A program made the position numbers and the translations under genes. Positions 8,719 to 17,785 of a stretch of 64,000 bases of DNA are shown one piece after another (the first letter of the stretch is position 1; each line of letters opens with the position of its first letter). Source of the stretch: Bowmanella pacifica. GTDB taxonomy: Bacteria; Pseudomonadota; Gammaproteobacteria; Enterobacterales; Alteromonadaceae. A model generated the notes under the pieces. The model was not told where the DNA came from, ran no database searches, and worked only from the letters and a program-made list of their open reading frames with translations. Location of the stretch: assembly GCF_014645355.1 (NCBI RefSeq), contig NZ_BMLS01000003.1, forward strand, positions 124,001-188,000. The letters are read 5' to 3'.

Positions 8719-9171
8719 ATGAACAAATTCATTACCCATTATTTCAGTGCTAACCAGCAACGTCTGGAGCTTTTATATATTGCTTTTCGAAAGCACAAAA
8801 ATCGCGACCCCGAATGGGCCAAGCGCTTATTTCTGTTGTTCAGTTGCGGACTGGAACAGCAAATAGCATGGAATCAAGCACTTCTGTTTCCGGTATTGCA
8901 GGCTCATAACGACTCTCAGCTTAATGAACTTATTCATAAAGCCATTGACGAGCATCAGCAAATTAAAGATCAGGTAAGTTGGGTGTTTAACCTAACCGAA
9001 AAAGGTCTGGAAAGTCATGATGATGAGCAGCGGCTGGAGTACCTGCTGTCTGATCACTTTGAGAATCAGGAATTTAACTTGTACCCCGCCTGTGACAAGT
9101 TATTCGATGTTAATGCTGTTACCCATCTGATTGAACAGTTAGCGTCTTACAACCAAACTGCCAGTCAATAA
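8719..9171 (+). CDS. Hemerythrin (HHE)-like protein with a half-degenerate metal site
   Basis: A 150-residue, mostly helical protein with a four-helix hemerythrin layout. The third and fourth helices keep recognisable ligands: DEHQQIKDQ and the HFENQEFNLYP motif. The first two helices have lost theirs. The expected DH near residue 11 reads AN (FSANQQRL), and the HxxxE before LLFP reads Q-I-A-W-N. A di-iron site of normal form is therefore unlikely; a one-metal or purely regulatory role is possible. The FNR-like box upstream suggests expression at low oxygen together with the cbb3 oxidase genes. The family call rests on the helix pattern and HFENQE-like motif only. Confidence 0.7.
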   Translation: MNKFITHYFSANQQRLELLYIAFRKHKNRDPEWAKRLFLLFSCGLEQQIAWNQALLFPVLQAHNDSQLNELIHKAIDEHQQIKDQVSWVFNLTEKGLESHDDEQRLEYLLSDHFENQEFNLYPACDKLFDVNAVTHLIEQLASYNQTASQ

Positions 9172-9177
9172 CTTTTT

Positions 9178-9214
9178 GTTGCAGAATCAACACATAAGCT
9201 TTTGATTCTGCAAC
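9178..9214. repeat. Perfect 13-bp inverted repeat with 11-base loop
   Basis: GTTGCAGAATCAA (9178-9190) is exactly complementary to TTGATTCTGCAAC (9202-9214). It begins 7 bases past the hemerythrin-like stop. A T-run precedes it on the + strand, so on the reverse strand it would be followed by an A-run; neither strand has a terminator-like T-tail. It may be a 3' stem, or a protein-binding dyad in front of the antiporter gene. Confidence 0.6.
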
Positions 9215-9264
9215 ATGACCTCTATTATTCTATGTTTCCTTTGTCGCTACGGGTCTGATTATTG

Positions 9265-10836
9265 ATGGATTTCATTTGGGTATTATTCGCCTTCGTGTGT
9301 GGTCTGGGTGTGAAGGTGCTGAATCTTCCACCCCTGATAGGTTTTCTGGCGGCCGGATTCTTACTGAACTTTATTGGTGTTAAGCCCACTGAAAGCCTGG
9401 AAGCACTCGCGAACCTGGGCATTACCCTAATGCTCTTTACCATCGGCTTAAAACTCAACGTGAAAGACTTACTCAAACGTGAAGTGTGGTTTGGCACGGG
9501 TGTACATATGCTGGTCTGGACAGGTTTTGTAGCCAGCTTCGCTATGTTATTGGCCAGTGTATCTCTGGCTTACTTTGCCGTATTGGATTGGCAAACCGCA
9601 GCCTTACTGGGCTTCGCTTTAAGTTTTTCCAGTACGGTATGTATCGTTAAACTGCTGGAAGAAGCAGGAGAAATGAAAACCCGCCACGGCAAACTGGCCA
9701 TTGGCGTGCTGGTTATGCAAGATATTCTGGCGGTACTGTTTCTGGTACTGGCCACAGGTAAAACCCCTTCTATTTATGCCTTTGCCCTGCTCGGTCTGTT
9801 ACTGGTTAAACCCATACTAAAGCGCATTGTGCAGCTATCGGGCCACGGCGAATTATTACCCCTGACCGGATTTTTCCTCGCCTTGGGTGGTTATGAATTA
9901 TTTAACCTGGTAGGTATTAAAGGTGATCTCGGCGCCCTGGTAATGGGGATCTTAATGAGCAGTCACGTCAAAGCGTCAGAGATGAACAAGGCGTTGATGA
10001 GTTTTAAAGACCTTTTCCTAATCGGCTTTTTCCTCTCGATTGGATTTACTGCGCTGCCGGATTTGCAAATGGTTGGCCTGGCACTACTACTCTGCTTGCT
10101 ACTGCCAATCAAATTTATCATGTTCTTCTTCTTGTTTACCGGTCTGCGCTTGCGTGGACGTACCGCCTATTTGGCCGGGCTGGCGCTAAGCAATTTCAGT
10201 GAGTTTGGCCTGATTGTCATTGCACTTTGTGTCGATGCTGCCTGGATGAGTAAAGAGTGGCTGGTGATCCTCGCGCTGGCGGTATCTTTCTCCTTTATTC
10301 TGACCAGTGTTATCTATCGCTACTCTCACGCCGGTTACAGTCGCTACCAAAAACTGATCAAAGGCTATGAAAAATCCCGCCGTTTGGCCGAGGATATATA
10401 TGAACAACCCCAGCATGCCAGAGTGCTAGTGGTAGGTATGGGCCGGGTAGGTAAAGGCGCATTTTTAGCGTTGCGTGATGTCCTGGGCAATCAGGTTTGG
10501 GGCATGGATGCAGACCGAGACAGGATTGAGCGACAAAAAGGCCTAAATTTGCAGGTTATTCTGGGAGACGGTGAAGATGCGGACTTGTGGGACAATATGG
10601 ATTTTTCCGATGTTGAGTTGATATTACTGGCGCTGCCTTCCACGGAAGATATTCGCCATATTCATGACCAGTTGCGCAAAGCTGGTTATAAGGCGCAGTT
10701 GGCGGCAATCGCCCGCTATGAAGATGAACGTCTGGAACTACTGCACTATGGTATTGACCATGTGTTTAACTTCTACACCGAAGCGGGGACAGGTTTTGCT
10801 GAGGAAAGCTTGCTGCTGCTGGAAAAGCCTGCCTGA
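9265..10836 (+). CDS. CPA2-family cation:proton antiporter with C-terminal NAD-binding (TrkA-N/RCK) domain
   Basis: Monovalent cation:proton antiporter of the KefB/YbaL type in the inner membrane. Residues 1-370 or so hold about twelve membrane segments, including LGITLMLFTIGLKL, ALSFSSTVCIVKLLEE and GVLVMQDILAVLF. The C-terminal part has a Rossmann motif, RVLVVGMGRVGKGAFLAL, and the acidic partner MDADRDRIERQ, giving an NAD(H)-gated RCK domain. The frame can be read from TTG at 9262, but the next codon is ATG, which was taken as the start (523 residues). It lacks the kefF/kefG-type quinone reductase next door, so glutathione gating as in KefB/KefC is not supported. The ion specificity is not readable. 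Confidence 0.9.
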   Translation: MDFIWVLFAFVCGLGVKVLNLPPLIGFLAAGFLLNFIGVKPTESLEALANLGITLMLFTIGLKLNVKDLLKREVWFGTGVHMLVWTGFVASFAMLLASVSLAYFAVLDWQTAALLGFALSFSSTVCIVKLLEEAGEMKTRHGKLAIGVLVMQDILAVLFLVLATGKTPSIYAFALLGLLLVKPILKRIVQLSGHGELLPLTGFFLALGGYELFNLVGIKGDLGALVMGILMSSHVKASEMNKALMSFKDLFLIGFFLSIGFTALPDLQMVGLALLLCLLLPIKFIMFFFLFTGLRLRGRTAYLAGLALSNFSEFGLIVIALCVDAAWMSKEWLVILALAVSFSFILTSVIYRYSHAGYSRYQKLIKGYEKSRRLAEDIYEQPQHARVLVVGMGRVGKGAFLALRDVLGNQVWGMDADRDRIERQKGLNLQVILGDGEDADLWDNMDFSDVELILLALPSTEDIRHIHDQLRKAGYKAQLAAIARYEDERLELLHYGIDHVFNFYTEAGTGFAEESLLLLEKPA

Positions 10837-10856
10837 GTTTCGCTGACAGTAACTGA

Positions 10857-11306
10857 CTAGAGATGAGTATAAAACTCCCAGTTTCGCGTTAAGGACTTGC
10901 CGGTGGCGTCTTGTAATACCAATACCAAGCGCCACTGCATATTCGGTTCACTGCAACTGCCTAAATAGCTAACGGCAGTAATAATCTGGCCGTTTTGCTG
11001 TTCTGCAATGACGGGAATTCGGCCCATATACATATTCACCCCTTCTATATGAGCGCTTATCAGTGCGCTCCCCTTAGGTAAGTGAAGTGAAACAGCCAAA
11101 GGCTCTTCAATAGGTATGGGTTTAGGGGACAGGCCGATAGAGCCGGGCTGCCCCGCCACATTAAACTCGCAATCGCCCTGCTGCAACTGGCACGGTCCAC
11201 TTTGCTGACTTAAGGATTCAGTGCGGTTCACCAGGTAAGTAATAAGTAGTATCCCGGCCAGCAGGCCGCCGCTCACTATCAGACCCAGATGATTCTGTTT
11301 TGACAC
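10857..11306 (-). CDS. Unknown protein with one N-terminal membrane anchor
   Basis: 149 residues. An N-terminal membrane segment (about 8-25, LGLIVSGGLLAGILLITYLV) is followed by a periplasmic beta-rich domain with a pair of cysteines near the anchor (GPCQLQQGDCEF) and one further on (LGSCSEP). The pair could form a disulfide. I do not recognise the family. It is convergent with the antiporter and divergent from ccoN, sharing a 247-base upstream region that holds an FNR-like box, so it may be co-regulated with the oxidase. Its layout (anchor plus periplasmic beta domain) recalls FixH-like accessory proteins, but no sequence motif supports that. Confidence 0.7.
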   Translation of the reverse strand: MSKQNHLGLIVSGGLLAGILLITYLVNRTESLSQQSGPCQLQQGDCEFNVAGQPGSIGLSPKPIPIEEPLAVSLHLPKGSALISAHIEGVNMYMGRIPVIAEQQNGQIITAVSYLGSCSEPNMQWRLVLVLQDATGKSLTRNWEFYTHL

Positions 11307-11346
11307 TTGTTACTCGTCCAAATGCGAAGGGCGCAAGTTTGGATCA

Positions 11347-11360
11347 TTGACCAGGATCAA
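11347..11360. promoter_or_regulatory. FNR-like box upstream of ccoN
   Basis: TTGACCAGGATCAA matches TTGAT-N4-ATCAA at nine of ten fixed positions. It lies 194 bases before the ccoN ATG and 41 bases before the divergent anchored-protein start. cbb3 oxidase operons are classical FNR/Anr targets, so this assignment is strong by context. Confidence 0.7.
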
Positions 11361-11426
11361 TCAAGCTGTGTTTAGGCTATCTTTTACGGGTCAAAAACCT
11401 TATCATTCGCGCTCGAAGGCCCGTCA

Positions 11427-11480
11427 AATATAAGTTTTGTATCAATCCTTTACCGGAAACTCTGAGACAGAACTTATATT
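11427..11480 (+). repeat. Inverted repeat in the ccoN leader
   Basis: AATATAAGTT (11427-11436) is exactly complementary to AACTTATATT (11471-11480). If transcription starts near 11395, as expected from the FNR-like box, this would fold a long hairpin in a roughly 160-base 5' leader. A binding site for a second regulator is the alternative. Confidence 0.45.
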
Positions 11481-11553
11481 GGCGGTTTCGAGTTTTTTAC
11501 CTAATGTTTAACGGGTGATAAAACGTACCAACAGCAGCGGAAGAACCAAGACG

Positions 11554-12981
11554 ATGAGTGAAACCAGTCGAGCACATCCCGAATACAATTATAAAGTAGT
11601 GCGACAATTCGCCGTCATGACGGTGATTTGGGGAATTGTCGGCATGACCGTGGGCGTATTAATCGCCTCTCAATTAATCTGGCCAGAGATGAATTTTAAT
11701 ACACCCTGGCTAACCTACTCGCGATTAAGACCACTGCATACCAATGCAGTTATCTTCGCATTTGGTGGCTGCGCTCTGTTCGCCACTTCTTACTATGTCG
11801 TGCAGCGCACCTGTCAGGTGAAGCTGTTCAGCGACAAATTAGCCTCTTTTACCTTCTGGGGTTGGCAAGCCGTGATTATTGCGGCCGTAATCAGTCTGCC
11901 GCTGGGTTTAACTTCCTCCAAGGAATACGCGGAGTTAGAGTGGCCCATCGATATTCTGATTACCCTGGTGTGGGTGGCCTATGCGATTAACTTCTTCGGC
12001 ACCTTAGTGGTCCGAAAGACATCGCATATCTACGTGGCCAACTGGTTCTTTGGTGCCTTTATCCTGACGGTTGCCGTTTTGCACATCGCCAACAGCATGG
12101 TGGTACCGGTGTCCTTCACCAAGTCATACAGCCTGTATGCCGGCACAGTGGATGCCATGGTGCAATGGTGGTACGGACATAACGCAGTAGGTTTTTTCCT
12201 GACCGCAGGTTTCCTGGGCATGATGTATTACTTTGTACCCAAACAAGCCGGTCGTCCTGTGTATTCTTACCGTTTATCTGTTGTGCACTTCTGGGCGCTG
12301 ATCTCCCTGTATATCTGGGCCGGTCCGCACCACTTGCACTACACTGCCCTGCCTGACTGGGCACAGTCTGTGGGTATGGTAATGTCAGTTATCCTGTTTG
12401 TTCCCAGTTGGGGGGGCATGATCAACGGTATCATGACCCTGTCCGGTGCCTGGCATAAACTGCGCACTGACCCCATCTTGCGCTTCCTGATTGTATCTCT
12501 GTCATTCTATGGTATGTCGACCTTCGAAGGTCCGATGATGGCCATTAAGACAGTAAACGCCCTGTCTCACTATACCGACTGGACAGTGGGTCACGTTCAC
12601 TCAGGTGCATTGGGTTGGGTTGCGATGGTTTCAATTGGTTCCATCTACCACTTAATTCCGATTCTGTTCGGCCAACCTAAGATGTACTCCACTAAGTTAG
12701 TCAACGTGCATTTCTGGTTAGCCACTATCGGTGTTGTATTGTACATCGTAGCCATGTGGATCTCTGGTGTTATGCAGGGCCTGATGTGGCGTGCAGTTAA
12801 CACTGACGGTACGCTGACATATACCTTCATCGAAAGTATTGAAGCTTCCAAGCCGTTCTACTTTGTGCGCTTCCTGGGCGGCATATTCGTTGTCGCAGGT
12901 ATGCTGATTATGGCTTACAACTGCTATCGCACCATCAAGGCGCCCAAAGGCAGTCTGCAAGCTGAAGCACAACCAGCATAA
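11554..12981 (+). CDS. ccoN: Cytochrome c oxidase cbb3-type subunit I, CcoN
   Basis: Catalytic heme-copper subunit of the high-affinity cbb3 oxidase. It reduces oxygen at a heme b3-CuB centre in the inner membrane. The frame is open from a GTG at 11515, but the ATG at 11554 gives 475 residues and the family start ([17 protein letters not shown]). About twelve membrane segments are present. Visible histidines include [25 protein letters not shown], the [10 protein letters not shown] pair and [12 protein letters not shown], which supply the low-spin heme, CuB and high-spin heme ligands. GGAAGA lies upstream of the ATG. It begins the ccoNOQP operon, preceded by an FNR-like box. Confidence 0.97.
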   Translation: MSETSRAHPEYNYKVVRQFAVMTVIWGIVGMTVGVLIASQLIWPEMNFNTPWLTYSRLRPLHTNAVIFAFGGCALFATSYYVVQRTCQVKLFSDKLASFTFWGWQAVIIAAVISLPLGLTSSKEYAELEWPIDILITLVWVAYAINFFGTLVVRKTSHIYVANWFFGAFILTVAVLHIANSMVVPVSFTKSYSLYAGTVDAMVQWWYGHNAVGFFLTAGFLGMMYYFVPKQAGRPVYSYRLSVVHFWALISLYIWAGPHHLHYTALPDWAQSVGMVMSVILFVPSWGGMINGIMTLSGAWHKLRTDPILRFLIVSLSFYGMSTFEGPMMAIKTVNALSHYTDWTVGHVHSGALGWVAMVSIGSIYHLIPILFGQPKMYSTKLVNVHFWLATIGVVLYIVAMWISGVMQGLMWRAVNTDGTLTYTFIESIEASKPFYFVRFLGGIFVVAGMLIMAYNCYRTIKAPKGSLQAEAQPA

Positions 12982-12995
12982 GGGAACGCAGTATT

Positions 12996-13601
12996 ATGAA
13001 AAACGTACATGAGATAGTAGAAAAAAATACCGGCTTGCTGGTGGTGATGATTCTGGTGGTTATCAGTTTTGGTGCGCTAGTGGAAATCAGCCCGCTGTTG
13101 TTCCAGCGCCAAACCACTGAACCGGTAGAAGGCCTGAAGCCTTATACCGCTCTGCAACTGGAAGGCCGTGATATTTATATCCGCGAAGGCTGCGTTGGCT
13201 GTCATAGCCAGATGATTCGTCCGTTCCGTTCAGAAACCGAGCGTTATGGTCACTACTCAGTAGCCGGTGAAACCGTATGGGAACACCCGTTCCTGTGGGG
13301 CTCCAAGCGTACTGGTCCTGATCTGGCCCGTGTTGGCGGTCGTTATAGTGACGAATGGCACCGTGTTCACCTGATGGATCCTCGCGCTGTAGTACCAGAG
13401 TCCAACATGCCTGCTTTCCCGTGGCTGGCGGAAAACACTCTGGACGGTGAGCTGACCGCTAAGAAGATGGAAGTCTTCCGCGATTTCGGCGTGCCGTACA
13501 CAGACGAAGATATTGCTGGTGCTCAGGCTGCCGTTAAAGGCAAAAGCGAAATGGAAGCGCTGATTGCTTACCTGCAATCTTTGGGCACGGCACTGAAATA
13601 A
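12996..13601 (+). CDS. ccoO: cbb3 oxidase mono-heme cytochrome c subunit CcoO
   Basis: Membrane-anchored mono-heme cytochrome c that passes electrons from CcoP to CcoN. 201 residues, with an N-terminal membrane segment (about 12-32), the heme c motif CVGCH (within [15 protein letters not shown]) and a methionine ligand region near [16 protein letters not shown] precedes the ATG. It lies 14 bases after ccoN and one base before ccoQ, so the genes are clearly co-transcribed. Confidence 0.97.
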   Translation: MKNVHEIVEKNTGLLVVMILVVISFGALVEISPLLFQRQTTEPVEGLKPYTALQLEGRDIYIREGCVGCHSQMIRPFRSETERYGHYSVAGETVWEHPFLWGSKRTGPDLARVGGRYSDEWHRVHLMDPRAVVPESNMPAFPWLAENTLDGELTAKKMEVFRDFGVPYTDEDIAGAQAAVKGKSEMEALIAYLQSLGTALK

Positions 13602-13602
13602 C

Positions 13603-13788
13603 ATGGACCAGATAACAGTCAATATCATCTGGACTTTGGCCATATTAGTTATATTTATTGCCATTGTGCTGTGGGCCTACAGTAAACGCGCCCAAAAAGG
13701 CTTCGAAGAAGCGGCAAACCTAGTGTTTGACGATGACAAGCCATCAGCCGAGGCAAACAAAAAGCGGGAGTCATCTAACAATGAGTAG
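13603..13788 (+). CDS. ccoQ: cbb3 oxidase small subunit CcoQ
   Basis: A 61-residue membrane protein with a single N-terminal helix (about 6-25) and a charged cytoplasmic tail containing RAQKGFEEAANLVF, typical of CcoQ. CcoQ stabilises the assembled cbb3 complex. It begins one base after ccoO stops and overlaps the ccoP start by 8 bases. Confidence 0.93.
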   Translation: MDQITVNIIWTLAILVIFIAIVLWAYSKRAQKGFEEAANLVFDDDKPSAEANKKRESSNNE

Positions 13789-14734
13789 CTTTTGGAGTAT
13801 CTGGATCTCCGTCATTACTTTGGGGACCATTCTGGGATGTTTCCTTCTACTACGCTGGTGTCTTAAAAATAAGACCGGTGTAAAAGAAGGTGACGATATG
13901 CACCACGAATTTGACGGTATTGTTGAAATCAACAACCCGTTACCTCGCTGGTGGACCATCATGTTCTACGCCACTATCGTTTGGGGCTTTATCTACCTGG
14001 CACTGTACCCTGGTTTAGGTAACTTCAAAGGCCTGCTTGGCTGGGAAAGTTCTAATCAGGATATTCGTAGCCTGGCAGAGTCAAAAGCCGCCCATGCGGA
14101 AGATTTGGCCAATGGCAGCCTGAACGAATACAGCCGTGCTATGGCCGCTGCAGAAGAGCGCTTTGGCCCTATCTTTGAAGCCTATGCTCAGCGTAGCGTG
14201 GAAGATTTGGCTACCGACCAGGAAGCCCTGAAAGTCGGTCAGCGTTTGTTCTTGCAAAACTGTTCGCAGTGTCATGGTTCAGATGCCCGTGGTCAGCGCG
14301 GTTTCCCTGACCTGACCGATAACGATTGGTTGTATGGCGGTAACCCTGCGCAAATCAAAGAAACCATCATGCAAGGCCGCCACGCTGCCATGCCTGCCTG
14401 GGTTGATTCTTTGGGCGAGCAAGGTGTTAAGGAAGTAGTGGCTTATGCACTGTCCTTAAGCGGCCGTAAGGTAGATCCTGTTCTGGCTGATGCTGGTAAA
14501 GCACAGTTTGCCGTGTGTGCAGCCTGTCACGGTCAAGACGGTAAAGGTAACTACGCCTTTGGTGCCCCTGACCTGACGGACAACATTTGGTTGTACGGTG
14601 GCAGTGAAATGGCCGTAACAGAAACGGTTACCCATGGCCGTAATGGTGTGATGCCTGCCTGGAAGGACATTCTGGGCGAGAACAAGATCCATCTTGTTAC
14701 GGCATACGTTTACAGCTTGTCGCAAGACCAGTAA
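13781..14734 (+). CDS. ccoP: cbb3 oxidase di-heme cytochrome c subunit CcoP
   Basis: Entry point for electrons from soluble cytochrome c. The frame is open from 13727, but the ATG at 13781 with GGGAG upstream gives 317 residues and the normal N-terminus (MSSFWSIWISVITLG). Two membrane segments (about 4-25 and 60-85) come first. They are followed by two cytochrome c domains with CSQCH and CAACH heme motifs, each with a methionine ligand in a repeated MPAW. The domains are internal repeats, as shown by PDLTDNDWLYGG and PDLTDNIWLYGG. A strong terminator follows. No ccoG (rdxA) lies downstream in this window; fixH comes next. Confidence 0.97.
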   Translation: MSSFWSIWISVITLGTILGCFLLLRWCLKNKTGVKEGDDMHHEFDGIVEINNPLPRWWTIMFYATIVWGFIYLALYPGLGNFKGLLGWESSNQDIRSLAESKAAHAEDLANGSLNEYSRAMAAAEERFGPIFEAYAQRSVEDLATDQEALKVGQRLFLQNCSQCHGSDARGQRGFPDLTDNDWLYGGNPAQIKETIMQGRHAAMPAWVDSLGEQGVKEVVAYALSLSGRKVDPVLADAGKAQFAVCAACHGQDGKGNYAFGAPDLTDNIWLYGGSEMAVTETVTHGRNGVMPAWKDILGENKIHLVTAYVYSLSQDQ

Positions 14735-14757
14735 CGTCTGACGTATTAGTCTATGTA

Positions 14758-14783
14758 AAGCCCCGCAATTGCGGGGCTTTTTT
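14758..14783 (+). terminator. Rho-independent terminator after ccoP
   Basis: AAAGCCCCGC, AATT and GCGGGGCTTT form a perfect GC-rich stem followed by a T-run. It separates the ccoNOQP transcript from the assembly genes. Confidence 0.92.
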
Positions 14784-14913
14784 GTAAGCTAAAGGCAGAT
14801 ATTTTTTGTCCCGGCAGGTAAAATGCGGCTTTTATTGACCTGGCGCATGCACCTAGTACCGGCCGCCGGTAGAATGCAGGCGTGAATTTGTAACCCTTCA
14901 AACTAGAGACGTT

Positions 14914-15402
14914 ATGAGTCAAACCCCTCCCCCCTGGTATAAGCAGTTTTGGCCATGGTTTTTAATCGCCATTCCCGTTACCTCAATCATCCTCAGTACT
15001 AAAATGCTGATGCTGGCCCTAGGTGGCAATGACAGTATGGTGATTGATGATTATTACAAGGAAGGTAAAGGTATCAATATGAATCTGGATAAGATTCAGC
15101 ATGCCCGCGACTTGGGTATTGATGTTCGCCTGCAGTTCAGTGACGAGACGGTGCAATTATCTTTTGCCGCCGGCGCCCCTGAAACCGGCGCAGCCTTATC
15201 CTTGTTTTTCCAACATCCAACCCTGGCAGATAAGGATTTTCAGTTGTTACTGACGCAAAATGCCGCTGGCGTATTCAGTGGCGCGCTTTCAGAGCCCCTG
15301 TCAGGCAAGTGGAAACTCACCCTGGAGCCTTTTGATAAGTCCTGGCGTGTGTCGCAGGATATTGGTTTACCCCAAGCCTCCCCAGTCGTTTTTCGCCCTT
15401 AA
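14914..15402 (+). CDS. fixH: FixH/CcoH-family cbb3 oxidase assembly protein
   Basis: 162 residues with one N-terminal membrane helix (about 13-33) followed by the FixH signature around DDYYKEGKGINMN and a periplasmic immunoglobulin-like domain. FixH/CcoH helps assemble and stabilise the cbb3 oxidase and belongs with the copper ATPase CcoI encoded 13 bases downstream. The start has AGAGACG upstream. Its own promoter presumably lies in the 130 bases after the ccoP terminator; no clear hexamers were picked out. Confidence 0.93.
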   Translation: MSQTPPPWYKQFWPWFLIAIPVTSIILSTKMLMLALGGNDSMVIDDYYKEGKGINMNLDKIQHARDLGIDVRLQFSDETVQLSFAAGAPETGAALSLFFQHPTLADKDFQLLLTQNAAGVFSGALSEPLSGKWKLTLEPFDKSWRVSQDIGLPQASPVVFRP

Positions 15403-15415
15403 GTAGGTAACGTCG

Positions 15416-17785
15416 TTGATCTGTTTTCATTGTCACCAAGAGGTAACGGAGCAAGGACGTTACCATGCCAAGGTACTGGGCGAATCACAGCCCATGTGCT
15501 GCCCGGGCTGCCAGGCTGTCGCTGAAGCCATCGTTGCCAATGGTTTGGAAGATTATTATAAGTTTCGCACCGAACCTGCGGAACGTGCAGATGGCATGCC
15601 CAATGACTTGTTGGAAAAGCTCAAGTTGTTTGACCAGCCCGAACTGCAAGAAGAGTTTGTGGTTAACAAAGGCAAAGATAATCAGGTTCAGTTGAGTCTG
15701 GAGGGCATCAGCTGTGCAGCCTGCGCCTGGTTAATTGAGAAAAAACTGGCCAAGCTGCCCGGGATTAAACAGATCGCAGTAAACGTTAGTGCCAGACGCG
15801 CACTGGTGAGCTGGTATCCAGAGCAACTTGCCCTAAGTGGTATTCTGGCGGCCATTGAAAACATTGGCTACCACGCGCAACCTTTCCACCCCAAACAGCA
15901 GGAAGAGCAGTTTAAGAAAACCGAGCAGTCCTACTTAAAACGTATTGGCTTGTCGGGCTTGATGACCATGCAGGTGATGATGATCGCCGTAGCCTTGTAC
16001 TTTGGGCTGTTCGGTAATCTGGATGAGGACATTCGCCAGTTTATGCATTGGGTGAGTTTGACCTTGTCCGTCCCGGTCGTACTGTATTCAGGTGCCATCT
16101 TCTATCAAGGTGCATGGCGCGCCTTGCGCTCAGGTTCAGTAAATATGGATGTGCCCATTAGTGTGGCGATTTGGGCGCTATTTATTGCCAGTGCCAAAGC
16201 CACCATCATTGCTCAGGGTGAAGTCTTCTTTGAATCGGTTTGTATGTTTATCTTTTTGCTGCTTATCAGCCGGTTTCTCGAACATAAATCCAGACATAAA
16301 GCGGCACAAATTTCAGCCAATATGAGCAAGTATATTCCCGTGACCGCCACCTTACTGGAAAACGGTCAAGCCTCAGATATCCTGGCGAAGCTATTAAAGG
16401 TTGACCAACTGGTGCTGGTCAAAGCGGGTGAAACCATTCCAGTGGATGGCGTGGTCATTGATGGCACCAGCCATGTGGACGAGTCGATGCTGACCGGTGA
16501 GTTTGAACCCGTTAATAAAAAAGCCGGCGATGAAGTATTCGGTGGTGCCCTTAACCAAAGCGGTAGCCTGACGATTAAGGTGCTCAGACCGCTCAAGGAA
16601 GCCATGGTCAGCCAGATCCTGCGTTTACAGGATGAGGCGCTACTGAATAAACCGGCCATCGCCCAGCTGGCAGACAGAATATCCAGCTATTTTGTACTGG
16701 CGGTGTTAGCCATCTCCGCTCTGACCTTCTGGTATTGGCATGCTCAAGGTAATGTGGATGCCTTTTGGATCACCGCCTCGGTGTTGGTCGCCACCTGCCC
16801 TTGTGCGCTGGGTCTGGCCACACCTTCTGCACTCACGTGCGCCATGGCAAGACTTAACCGACAAGGTATCTTGCTAAAGCGGGCGGACTTGCTGGAGTCA
16901 TTAACCAGCATAAATATGTTGGCCTTTGACAAAACCGGCACCCTGACCGAAGGAAAATTCAGTATTCAGCGCACGGTGAACCTGTCTTCCTTACCAGAAC
17001 AACAGATATTGGAAATAGCGGCGGCATTGGAGATGCACTCAGAACACCCTCTTGCCAAAGCCTTTAATCATTATCAGGTAGAGCCTGCCACCCACGTTGA
17101 GATTATCGCGGGCCTTGGCCTTTGTGGAGAAGTCAAAGGCATACACTACCAATTAGGAAGTTCGCATCTAATCAAGCATGGGATTCCTGCTGCGTTAACA
17201 GATTGCAATGTGTTGTTAGCCGATGCCGAGCAGGTATTGGCCGGCTTTGTGCTAACCGATCAGGTACGCAGTGACGCCCTGAGTATGCTGGAAGACCTCA
17301 AAGGTTATGAGCGCTGTATTATTAGTGGTGACAGCCAGCACAATGTAGAAAAAATTGCCGAACAACTGCAAATCACTAAGCTATACAGCCAATGCCGACC
17401 TGAACAAAAGCTGCAAACCGTCCAAACCCTACAACAACAGGGTCACCAGGTGTTGATGGTGGGCGATGGGATAAATGACACGCCGGTGCTTGCGGCTGCT
17501 CAGGTGTCAGTCGCAGTGGGTGGCGCCAGCGATTTGGCAAAAAATGCGGCCGATATCATTCTGATCAATCCCACCCTGACGTTGTTGCCCGAGCTGTTCA
17601 AAATGGCCCAGCGCACCAAGCAGAAGATTATGCAAAACATGGCGTGGGCGTTGGGGTACAATGTGTTGGTGCTGCCTTTGGCGGTGTCGGGTTATCTTAC
17701 CCCTTGGTTAGGCGTGATAGGCATGTCACTGAGTTCCATCATCGTGGTGGCCAACTCTGTTCGATTACTTAAGGCAGATGCGTAA
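15416..17785 (+). CDS. ccoI: Copper-translocating P1B-type ATPase CcoI (FixI)
   Basis: Inner-membrane copper pump needed to build the CuB site of the cbb3 oxidase; 789 residues. Domains in order: a cysteine-rich metal-binding N-terminus (C3, C6, C28, C29, C32), a heavy-metal-associated domain with CAAC at about 100-103, eight membrane segments with CPC at 461-463, the phosphorylation motif DKTGTLT starting at about 505, the HP-type SEHPLAKAF motif and the hinge GDGINDTPVL. The start is TTG at 15416: GGTAA lies five bases upstream, a stop closes the frame just before it, and no ATG is available until the cysteines have been lost. It overlaps ccoS by one base. Confidence 0.96.
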   Translation: MICFHCHQEVTEQGRYHAKVLGESQPMCCPGCQAVAEAIVANGLEDYYKFRTEPAERADGMPNDLLEKLKLFDQPELQEEFVVNKGKDNQVQLSLEGISCAACAWLIEKKLAKLPGIKQIAVNVSARRALVSWYPEQLALSGILAAIENIGYHAQPFHPKQQEEQFKKTEQSYLKRIGLSGLMTMQVMMIAVALYFGLFGNLDEDIRQFMHWVSLTLSVPVVLYSGAIFYQGAWRALRSGSVNMDVPISVAIWALFIASAKATIIAQGEVFFESVCMFIFLLLISRFLEHKSRHKAAQISANMSKYIPVTATLLENGQASDILAKLLKVDQLVLVKAGETIPVDGVVIDGTSHVDESMLTGEFEPVNKKAGDEVFGGALNQSGSLTIKVLRPLKEAMVSQILRLQDEALLNKPAIAQLADRISSYFVLAVLAISALTFWYWHAQGNVDAFWITASVLVATCPCALGLATPSALTCAMARLNRQGILLKRADLLESLTSINMLAFDKTGTLTEGKFSIQRTVNLSSLPEQQILEIAAALEMHSEHPLAKAFNHYQVEPATHVEIIAGLGLCGEVKGIHYQLGSSHLIKHGIPAALTDCNVLLADAEQVLAGFVLTDQVRSDALSMLEDLKGYERCIISGDSQHNVEKIAEQLQITKLYSQCRPEQKLQTVQTLQQQGHQVLMVGDGINDTPVLAAAQVSVAVGGASDLAKNAADIILINPTLTLLPELFKMAQRTKQKIMQNMAWALGYNVLVLPLAVSGYLTPWLGVIGMSLSSIIVVANSVRLLKADA

